From: Brevundimonas sp.
GTDB taxonomy: Bacteria; Pseudomonadota; Alphaproteobacteria; Caulobacterales; Caulobacteraceae
Direction: 5' to 3'
NCBI GenBank assembly: GCA_031119155.1
Contig: JAVHYH010000012.1
Span: 1-24,134 of the forward strand
DNA: 24,134 nt
Shown one piece after another: positions 10,801 through 15,346 of the stretch. The notes beneath the pieces are model-generated. The model saw only the letters and a list, made by a program, of their open reading frames with translations. It was not told the DNA's origin and searched no databases. Numbering within the stretch: position 1 is the stretch's first letter; the number at the start of each line of letters is the position of its first letter. The position numbers were made by a program, and so were the translations under genes.

Positions 10801-13800
10801 GCCCGCTCGGGACGCAAGCCCCGGGCCTGTCCATCGCCGCGGCGTCGGACGGCCTGATCACCTCCACGGAGCTGGGCTCCGGCGTGTCGGCGGTGGTCAC
10901 CCTGACCGCCGGCGCGCAGGCGGGCGACACCCTGACCCTGACCCTGACCCACGGGGCGACGGTCCAGAACATCCCGATCGTCCTGAGCGCCGCCAACATC
11001 AGCGCCGGTTCGGTGACCATTCCGATCTCGGCCAATCTGGCGGACGGCCTGTTCACGGCCCGCGCCATCATCCGGGACCCGTCGGGCAACCCGTCGGCAC
11101 CGTCCACCCTGCTGAATTTCGAGGTGGACACCGTGCCGGTGAACATCGGCCAGACCTCCGCCAGCGTCAGCGAGGCGACGCTGGGGCAGGAGATCGTGGG
11201 CACGATCCCGATCACCGGCACGACCGGCGCCGTCACCGTGGCGCTGCAGGCGCCGGCGACGCCTCTGACGTCGCAGGGGGTGGCGATCACCTGGGCCATT
11301 GATGGAACCGGCGCCCTTGTCGGCTCCGCGGGCGGTCGTCAGGTCATCCGGGCCACGATCAACAGCTCGGGCCAGTACCGGATCACCCTGCTGGACGGGG
11401 TGGATCACCTCGGCGCCAACGCCGCCAGTCTGGCGACGCAGATCGGCGTCACGGTGACGGATGCGACCGGCACGGCGACCGGCTCCATCGGCCTGACCAT
11501 CGTGGACGGCGTGCCGCAGCCTCATGCGCCGGTGACCCTGACGCCGACGGCGCCGGGCGTCATCGTCGGCGAACTGATCGACAGCTTCGGCGCGGACGGC
11601 GGGCGGATGACCTCAGTCACCGTCGATGGCCGGACCTTCACCTGGAACCCGGCGACCGACACCGTCAGCGTCTCGGGCAGCAACACGACCATCCTGTCGT
11701 ATGGCGTGCGTGACGGGATGCTGTCGGTGTCCACCGTCCGGGGGGAGGCCATCTCGGTCGACTTCGAAACCGGCGAATACCGGGTGCAGGTCACGGGTCA
11801 GGACGCCGCCATTCCCGCCTCGGTGCGCCCGACGGTGACGCTGGGCGGCGGGAATGGCCTGCTGGGACTGGTCGATGCCAATGTGCTGGGGCTGATCCAG
11901 CTGGGTCAGCAGCAGTTCTTCACGGCGTCCGACGCCAACAATGACCTTGCTTCGGTGGTTGTTCGCTATTCGGCGGCGATCGGTCTGGGGCTGAAGACCT
12001 TCAGCTACAACGCCGCCCTCGCGGCCGAGCTGGGGCTGTCGGTGGTGCAGGCCAATACCTTCCTGCTGCCGGGCTCGTCGCAGCTGACCATCACCGCCAT
12101 CGGCGGCGGCGCGGTCGATAATCTGAAGCTCAACGAGTTCCTGGGATCGATCACCATCAGCGGCGGTCTTTCGGGCCTGCTGGATCTGAATGTCGCCCAG
12201 ACCCTCAGCATCACCGCAACGGATCTGGCGGGACAGGTCACCGCTGCATCGAACAGCAGCCTGGCCAGTCTCGGTGTCCTGTCCGGACTGCTGGGCGGCA
12301 GCCAGATCAGCCAGATCATCACCGGCTCGGCTTCGGGCGAAACCCACACGGCGTCCGACGCCGGGACGGGCGCGGCGCTGGACAACCGGATGTATGGCTA
12401 CGGCGGCGACGACGTGCTGAACGCCGGACTGGGCAATGACATCCTGCGCGGCGGTTCGGGCAACGACAGGCTGAACGGCGGCGCCGGCAATGACCTGCTG
12501 ATCGGCGGACACGGCAACGACATCCTGAACGGCGGCACGGGCAGCGATGTCTTCCGCTGGGAAGCGGGGGACCAGGGCACCATCGCCCAGCCCGCCGCCG
12601 ACATCATCCAGGACTTCAACGTCGCCAGCCTGAACCTGGGCGGGGATGTGCTGGACCTGTCCAGCCTGCTGGTCGGAGAAGGCCGGATCGGCAACAACCC
12701 CGGCAACCTGTCCAACTACATCCACTTCCAGCTGACGGCCAACGGGACGCTGGTTCACATCAGCACCACGGGCGGCTTCGTCGGCGGTTTCGGTTCATCG
12801 ACCGCCAGCGGCGCGAACCAGACCATCCTGCTGTCCAACGTGGATCTGGTGACCGGGCACGGGACGGATCAGGCGATCCTCGCGGACCTGCTGGCGCGCG
12901 GCAAGCTGATCGTCGACACCCTCGCCGTCGATGGCTCCACCGCGCCCAACACCCTGACCATCGGCGGTTCGGCTGTTGACGGCGACGGAGACACGGCCGC
13001 CGGCGGCGGTGTCAGCATCAACACCGGTGGGGTGACGCCCCTGCCGCCGCTGGCCGGCAATGTCGCGCCAGTGGTCGAGGCCGCCGCCCAGAACCTGCTC
13101 GGTCTGATCGGTCTGGGCGCGCTGGGATTGAACCTCAACAGCCAGGACCTGCTGGCGGCGGATGCGAACAACAACCTCAGCCGCGTCGAGGTGGAGTTCG
13201 CGCCGCTGGTGTCGGTCAGCCTGTCGCCGCTGACCTTCGCCTACTCGCAGGCCCTGGCGGCCCAGTACGGTCTGCATGTCGAGGTCACGCGCTCGTCGGG
13301 TCTGCTCGGCATCGTCGCGCCGAGCGCCCGGATCAGCGTCACGGCGCTGGACGGCGGAGTGATCGACAATGTCGCGATCAACCGCTTCCTCGAGAGCATC
13401 CACCTGACCGATCTGAACGGCGGGCTGCTTTCGGCCTCGACGCTGAGCCTGAACCTGCTCAACGCCCTGACCATCACCGCCACGGATGCTCTGGGTCTGA
13501 GCAGTTCTGCGGTGATCGGCTCCGTCGTCAACGTCAATGCGCTGAACAGTCTGGACGGACCGGACGCGGCGATCCCGCTGGTGCAGCCGGTCATGGCGGA
13601 AGAGAAGTCCGCCTTCTCCGACGAAGGACCGCTGGTGCGACCGACCGTGTCGGACGATCCGGTCAGCAAGTCGGCCGGAGAAGACGCCCGACCGGAAGTT
13701 CGACCGGCCCTGTCCGATGAGGTGGTCAGCAAGGTTCTGGCCGGCGGCGATGATCCGCAGGTGCGTCCGGGCGTCCCGGACTTCGCGGATGACCTGATCT

Positions 13801-14081
13801 CGTCCGGTGGACTGCGTCATCCTCGCGGACTGGGCGCGAGCGATGAGGACACGATCAGCCTCGGCTTCGAACACGATCGCCAGTGGACGCCTGAGGGCGC
13901 GCCTGTCGAACATCCGGCCTTCGACGCCTCCGGCTGGATCGACGCCTGGGGCGAGGATGCGCCGGACACCATCGGTGAAGAGGAGCCCATGGTTCTGCCG
14001 CCGGCGCCCGAAGCGGCGGGCAGCGACTATTCCGGTTGGGTTCCCCCGCCGCCGGAAGACGATCTGGTCGTGCATCCGTGA
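1836..14081 (+). CDS. Giant BapA-like type I-secreted repetitive adhesin
   Basis: A predicted 4081-residue surface adhesin. Order: a BapA-prefix-like N-terminal domain (about 30-125); an Ala6 run (130-135) and a Gly-rich hydrophobic stretch; eleven Ig-like domains of about 84 residues (176-1104); a domain beginning GGPLGT (1110-1223); nineteen more Ig-like domains of two kinds (1224-2985); a second GGPLGT domain; a T1SS-143-like domain (about 3104-3228); a beta domain; a pre-RTX 'LGL' domain (from 3330); six RTX nonapeptides (3522-3575); a VC_A0849-type secretion target ending LIVD at 3694; then an unusual extension. No Sec signal and no cysteine are seen, as expected for type I secretion. 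ATG at 1836 is chosen because GGAGGAGG ends 7 bases before it; ATG 1830 lies too close to that site and GTG 1770 lacks one. Export should use the three downstream genes. Family role: cell attachment and biofilm matrix. Confidence 0.93.
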   Translation: MQDRDTRGAELSTEAKLTQRGHAPEPTPTLDVRGALDVRSSHDVYLNLHASEVASLHREGADLILVDANGQVLRLEGFFEGPTPRRLYLENAEDRLVLVDTSGAIADGPLRLGFVVESALSPFISLTSEAAAAAATGGGLGMGAILGGLGGVAGIAAVAGGGGGGDDGGPTTPPVDTTPPAAPTNLAFNPAGSQISGRGEVGTTVTVFNAAGTAIGTGVVGADGTFTITLTAPLTNGEGVTVRLTDAAGNNSPTTPATAPDTTPPVALTNVDVSDNGATVTGSGQPGATVTVRGPDGQIIGTGVVAANGTFTVAIQPAQLDGQILSVTQSDAGGASPPVTATAPDTTAPPAPTGVEVSADGTTVTGFGVVGLTVTLRGPGGAVLGTAVVGPDGRFTIPLQAALTDGQVVSATQADASGNVSSPGTAVAPDLDAPPAPTNVEVSDDGVLVTGSGLPGATVTVRGADGQIIGTGLVAADGTFSVVVQPAQINGETVSVTQANLEGVSPPTTAVAPDVTAPPAPTEVAVSADGDTVTGVGIVGAPVTVRGTNGAILGTGVVGADGTFSISISPALTDGQTVFVTQADAAGNISTPATAVAPDLDAPAAPTNVDVSDDGATVTGSGLPGASVTVRGPGGTILGTGVVAADGTFSVMIQPALLDGQVVSVTQANAEGVSPPATATAPDVTAPPAPTDLGISADGATVTGSGVVGSTVTVRGPGGAVLGTGVVGADGTFSIAIQPAQTDGQVLSVTQADAAGNVSPAATATAPDPAAPAAPTNVDVADDGTAVTGSGLPGASITVRGAGGVILGTGLVAADGTFSITLAPPLVNGETVSVTQANAEGVSPPAQAVAPDLFAPPAPTNVDVSDNGGFVTGSGQPGATVTVRDPGGAVIGTGVVAADGTFSIPLQPAQTNAETVSVTLSDGGGASLPVTALAPDLTPPLAPTNVDVADNGASVTGSGQPGAAVTVRGPGGAIIGTGQVATDGTFTISIQPALSNGEIVSVTLTDAGGTSAPGTAAAPDTTAPGLIVNLDVADDGASVTGVGEAGATVTVRGPGGAVLGTAVVNADGTFTVPLSPALIASEVVTAIQTDPAGNPSGPVSATAPDLTFPGGPLGTDAPTVVIGEAAGGVNGAELADGIQVRVLLTPGAQAGDTTTLTIVTGGAPIVLSRVLTAGEIAAGVIEFTVSGPLADGGYSATAIITDAGGVASTTSPSLAFTVDAVTSAPVILSANGQGLSGTAEAGATVTLLNASGQPILNGGVAVTAIADQNGAWSVPASAVPGGLDQFSGSLRATDVAGNTAVSTVGPIDGSTLAPVITGANGLGLTGTAEANATVTLLDASGQPVLNGGVPVTATADANGFWTIDGADIPGLDGFTGSVRAVDLSGNTATTPVGPIDADVSVTISVLTVAGDNVLNIAEAASGSVAVTGLVTGDFTAGDEVTVTLSTGVQATGQVAPDGTWTVTFAGSDLAGSTLATASITTTDTSGNSVTVEGGHSYSLDLSAPAAPVVAIANGTGLSGSAEAGTTLELRDGGGVLITTVSVGSDGAWSIPNTLVPGGLDGFTGSLTVIDAAGNATPSGVGPVDGETSAPVIASANGAGLSGTAEANAVLTLLDANGVVVTGPGGAPVTVTADANGAWTLPASLFPGSLDGFTGSLQAADIDGNVATATVGPVDGATPVPVVTAANGGGLSGTAEPGAVILLGSDGEPVLGTDGQPISVTVAPDGTWTIPAALVPGGLDGFIGSVQAVDPAGNVSAASVGPVDGSVSVSLTLDAVTADGVINAAEAGGTVTITGHATGEYVAGEVVTLTLAPGVTYTAALLADGSFSVQIPGSALAASTNITATMSAEDGAGNAVTVSAARPYQVDVTAETPVITNANGLSLSGTAEPGVSLTLLTAGGTPITTVTVGFDGQWTIPASAIPGGLDGFGGSVRTVDAAGNTATASVGPVDGSTLTPTIQTANGLGLTGTAEAGATVTLIGAGGTPVLDTLGNPVTVTANASGGWSIPASSLPTSLDGFTGTVSATDQAGNTASAGVGPVDGGIATPVINSANGLGLTGTAEPGAVILLDVNGVPINGTNGQPIQVTVAPDGTWSIPAGLVPGGLDGFTGSVRAVDPAGNSASVGVGPIDGEVTVSLNVIAVAGDNIVNLAESTAGAVSITGSAIGDYTVGQTVTLVLSNGATTTAVIGADGSWTATFAGSALAASTSVTVSTTTTDGSGNSVTVEDTHTFIVDVTPPAAPVITTANGGGLTGTAQPGVTIVLTGPGGAPVAEVTTGPGGGWTIPSTAIPGGINGFTGTVTAVDTAGNQTSTPVTTIDGVTTTPVLTGANGDGLTGTAEAGATVTLLNGGGLPVLNGGVPVTAVADSNGVWSIPAVQVPVSLDGFTGAVQATDPSGNTATASIGPIDGSTPAPVITAANGSGLSGTAEPGAVILLDSNGSPVIGTNGQPIQVTVAANGTWTIPAGLLPGGLDGFTGSVRAVDAAGNESETSVGPVDGDISLTLVVNPITADNVLNGVEGAAASVGVSGRAVGEFNAGDTVVITLSTGVSRTTTLAADGSWTVSFTGAELRGSTSVTASATTTDTSGNTVSVTDVQPYTVDLTTAAPVITVANGTGLSGTAEAGATIVIRNASGQTVGSTTADGAGAWSLPAAGLSASLNGFTGSVQATDAAGNVAASPVGPVDGVVTLGVTVASVTADNVLNIAEAAASQTISGTVTGEYRVGDTVTVTLSNGVTASTTVLAGGTWSVGVAGSALAASTGLTVAVSTVDAAGNTATVTIPHAYGVDLSAPTAPVLISAGVPGLSGSGEPGAVIRLLDGSGSPVLNGAGQPITATVGVNGTWTIPATAFAGGAVPANFSGQLAAVDAAGNVSSSTSILPIDVTPPNGSTTSVTLNAIAGDDIVNITESQGAVTVTGQVTGEYRVGDLVTLTAGAATFTGTVLAGGGFSISVPGAALTGGSLGVRVAASDAAGNVGLITGSRAYAADLLGPGGPLGTQAPGLSIAAASDGLITSTELGSGVSAVVTLTAGAQAGDTLTLTLTHGATVQNIPIVLSAANISAGSVTIPISANLADGLFTARAIIRDPSGNPSAPSTLLNFEVDTVPVNIGQTSASVSEATLGQEIVGTIPITGTTGAVTVALQAPATPLTSQGVAITWAIDGTGALVGSAGGRQVIRATINSSGQYRITLLDGVDHLGANAASLATQIGVTVTDATGTATGSIGLTIVDGVPQPHAPVTLTPTAPGVIVGELIDSFGADGGRMTSVTVDGRTFTWNPATDTVSVSGSNTTILSYGVRDGMLSVSTVRGEAISVDFETGEYRVQVTGQDAAIPASVRPTVTLGGGNGLLGLVDANVLGLIQLGQQQFFTASDANNDLASVVVRYSAAIGLGLKTFSYNAALAAELGLSVVQANTFLLPGSSQLTITAIGGGAVDNLKLNEFLGSITISGGLSGLLDLNVAQTLSITATDLAGQVTAASNSSLASLGVLSGLLGGSQISQIITGSASGETHTASDAGTGAALDNRMYGYGGDDVLNAGLGNDILRGGSGNDRLNGGAGNDLLIGGHGNDILNGGTGSDVFRWEAGDQGTIAQPAADIIQDFNVASLNLGGDVLDLSSLLVGEGRIGNNPGNLSNYIHFQLTANGTLVHISTTGGFVGGFGSSTASGANQTILLSNVDLVTGHGTDQAILADLLARGKLIVDTLAVDGSTAPNTLTIGGSAVDGDGDTAAGGGVSINTGGVTPLPPLAGNVAPVVEAAAQNLLGLIGLGALGLNLNSQDLLAADANNNLSRVEVEFAPLVSVSLSPLTFAYSQALAAQYGLHVEVTRSSGLLGIVAPSARISVTALDGGVIDNVAINRFLESIHLTDLNGGLLSASTLSLNLLNALTITATDALGLSSSAVIGSVVNVNALNSLDGPDAAIPLVQPVMAEEKSAFSDEGPLVRPTVSDDPVSKSAGEDARPEVRPALSDEVVSKVLAGGDDPQVRPGVPDFADDLISSGGLRHPRGLGASDEDTISLGFEHDRQWTPEGAPVEHPAFDASGWIDAWGEDAPDTIGEEEPMVLPPAPEAAGSDYSGWVPPPPEDDLVVHP
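2361..5147 (+). repeat. Ig-like tandem array 1, eleven copies of 252-255 bp
   Basis: Eleven domains begin with a D-x-x-(A/P)-P motif at 2361, 2616, 2868, 3123, 3375, 3630, 3882, 4137, 4389, 4641 and 4893. The consensus contains APTNVDVSDDG, VTVRGPGG, GTGVVAADGTF and SVTQA. They resemble bacterial Ig-like (Big_6-type) domains of Bap/Lap adhesins. Nucleotide similarity between copies is high by eye, so the array may be prone to recombination and to assembly errors. Confidence 0.9.
2868..4388 (+). repeat. 507-bp two-domain higher-order repeat, three copies
   Basis: Within array 1 the spacing alternates 255, 252, 255, 252, 255, 252 bases. Type-A domains (copies 3, 5, 7) end in AGN-(V/I)-S and have VVG-x-DG. 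Type-B domains (copies 4, 6, 8) carry GSGLPGA, (V/L)VAADG and (A/L)EGVSPP. The unit of expansion therefore appears to be an A-B pair at 2868, 3375 and 3882. Confidence 0.85.
5163..5504 (+). repeat. GGPLGT bracket domain, first copy
   Basis: About 114 residues beginning GGPLGTDAP, with the shared core TPGAQAGDTTTLTI and ending AFTVD. It is clearly related to the segment starting at 10797 (GGPLGTQAP, TAGAQAGDTLTLTL, NFEVD). The two copies sit at the two ends of Ig-like array 2. Confidence 0.8.
5505..10790 (+). repeat. Ig-like array 2, thirteen short and six long domains
   Basis: Short domains (83-90 residues in those measured; APVI-x-x-ANG start, LSGTAEAGA, GLDGFTGS, VGPVDG end) alternate in a pattern with long domains (about 103-105 residues; TADNVLN, AEAA, GEY-x-VGD, YTVDLSAPA end). 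Order by eye: a a B, a a a B, a a a B, a a a B, a B, a B, with the first a at 5505. These resemble Ig-like modules of BapA-type adhesins. Confidence 0.88.
6351..9641 (+). repeat. 1095-1101-bp four-domain super-repeat, three copies
   Basis: Three consecutive blocks start at 6351, 7446 and 8547, and a partial next block starts at 9642, giving periods of 1095, 1101 and 1095 bases. In the first block the domains measure 83, 90 and 89 residues (a), then 103 (B); the other blocks follow the same order. The first a-domain in each block is always the short form lacking the (N/T)G-x-P insertion, and the third always carries AEPGAVILL, so the block as a whole was duplicated. Confidence 0.88.
10797..11143 (+). 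repeat. GGPLGT bracket domain, second copy
   Basis: Begins GGPLGTQAP and shares the AQAGDT-x-TLT core and FEVD/FTVD ending with the first copy at 5163. It closes Ig-like array 2 and precedes the T1SS-143-like domain (about 11145-11520). The end position is approximate. Confidence 0.75.
12399..12560 (+). repeat. RTX calcium-binding nonapeptide repeats, six copies
   Basis: Six consecutive 27-bp units encode YGGDDVLNA, GLGNDILRG, GSGNDRLNG, GAGNDLLIG, GHGNDILNG and GTGSDVFRW. This is the GGxGxDxUx type that binds calcium and folds as a beta-roll after type I secretion. The last unit ends in the VFRW variant that usually leads into the secretion target domain. Confidence 0.95.
13635..13790 (+). 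repeat. 63-bp tail repeat (VRP motif), 2.5 copies
   Basis: VRP codons begin at 13635, 13698 and 13761, exactly 63 bases apart. Two full copies share VRP-x-(V/L)-SD-(D/E)-x-VSK; the third is partial (VRPGVPDFADD). The repeat lies in the acidic tail of the adhesin, outside every recognised domain. Confidence 0.8.
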
Positions 14082-15346
14082 GGCGGTCGGCCCGCGTGAC
14101 AGGACAGGGTGTGGCGGCGGCGATCGTGCTGTGCGGCCTCGCCTGTCCCGCGTGGGCAGATCCTCTGGGCGACGCCGTCCTGCGCGCGCTGGCCCGGCAT
14201 CCGGAGGTGCGGCTGGCCGAGGTCGAGGTCAGCCAGGCCGCGACCGAGGTCGAGATGGCGCGCAACGGCTACCTGCCCGCGCTCAACGCCTCCAGTGGTC
14301 CGGCCGCCGCGGGGCTCGGCTACGACGTCACGCTGACCCAGACCCTGATGGACTGGGGCGAGACGGCGGGGCAGGTCGATCAGCGCCGCGCCCTTCTGGC
14401 CCGACAGCAGGCCAATCTCGAGGTGGTGCGCGATGACGCCGCCCTCGAGATCGTCGAGACCTGGATGGACATCGCCAGTGGCCGGGCGCGGCTGACCGTG
14501 ATTGATGATCAGTTGGCCCGACTGCAGGAACTGGCCGACATGGCGCAGACCCGGGTCGAGGGGCGCTATTCGGATCAGAGCGAAAGCGGACGGGTCGCCC
14601 TGGCGATCGCGACGGCCCGCGGACAACGGGCGACGATCGAAGGCGAGCTCGCCGAGGCGCTGGATCGATATGACCTGCTGGTGGGGACACCGGCCAATGG
14701 CGTCAGTCTGCCGGAAGCGCCGACCTTCATGGACTCCGTTCGGGAGGAGGGCGCGCTTGAGGCGGCGATCGCCGCCGCGCCCCTGTTCCGCAAGGCCAGC
14801 CTCGGCGTCGACATCGCCGACGGTGGCGTGCGCGAGGCCCGCGCCGCCCGTTTCCCCCGCCTGAATCTGGAAGGATCGCTGCAACGCCGTGAGATCGGCG
14901 GCCGGATGGTCGATGACAGCGCGGTCGCCGTGCGTTTCCGCATGGACACCCAGCAGGGGCTCAGCGCCCTGCAGCGGCCCAAGCTGGCGATGCAGCGCCG
15001 TGAGGCGGCGCGATGGGAGGCCGAAGGCGTCGGTCGCGACCTTCAGCGTCTGGTCGAATCCCTGATCCGCTCGGACGCCGCACTCGCCGCGCGCATCGCC
15101 GCGCTTCAGACCCAGGTCGAGCAGGCCGATGCGGTGAGCGGCCTCTATCAGGAGCAGTTCATCGTTGGGCGGCGCGACATCCAGGATCTCGTGATCATGG
15201 ACACCGAGCGGTTCGAAACCGAACGCCAGCTGATCGACCTGAATATCGAACGCCTGCGCCTGCAGTACCGCGTCGCCGCCCAACTGGGCCTGCTGACCCG
15301 GGCCATGGCGGGGGACCAGATGCAGATGCCGGTGGAGACGCCATGA
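14078..15346 (+). CDS. TolC-family outer membrane component of the type I secretion system
   Basis: The predicted 422-residue protein starts with a Sec signal peptide: basic MRRSAR, a hydrophobic core, and a likely AxA cleavage at PAWA before Asp28. The rest is alpha-helical with two similar halves, as in outer membrane efflux proteins (LapE/TolC type). Recognisable parts are GDAVLRALARHPEVRLAEVE, NGYLPALNAS, LTQTLMDWGE near the N-terminus, and YQEQFIVGRRDIQDLV late in the second half. It should form the outer membrane and periplasmic channel for the adhesin. GTG 14078 is chosen because it gives a proper signal peptide and overlaps the adhesin stop as GTGA; GTG 14096 is possible, and a TTG at 14036 would add an unlikely N-terminus. 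No strong Shine-Dalgarno is seen, so translation probably depends on ribosomes ending on the adhesin. Confidence 0.92.
   Translation: MRRSARVTGQGVAAAIVLCGLACPAWADPLGDAVLRALARHPEVRLAEVEVSQAATEVEMARNGYLPALNASSGPAAAGLGYDVTLTQTLMDWGETAGQVDQRRALLARQQANLEVVRDDAALEIVETWMDIASGRARLTVIDDQLARLQELADMAQTRVEGRYSDQSESGRVALAIATARGQRATIEGELAEALDRYDLLVGTPANGVSLPEAPTFMDSVREEGALEAAIAAAPLFRKASLGVDIADGGVREARAARFPRLNLEGSLQRREIGGRMVDDSAVAVRFRMDTQQGLSALQRPKLAMQRREAARWEAEGVGRDLQRLVESLIRSDAALAARIAALQTQVEQADAVSGLYQEQFIVGRRDIQDLVIMDTERFETERQLIDLNIERLRLQYRVAAQLGLLTRAMAGDQMQMPVETP

Noticed and set aside
5472..11525. A 2017-codon open frame on the minus strand across the adhesin repeats
   Set aside because: It is a mirror of the GC-rich, periodic adhesin codons. 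It has low-complexity Arg/Gly/His/Asp composition, no recognisable domain, and similar long frames occur opposite 1967-5386.
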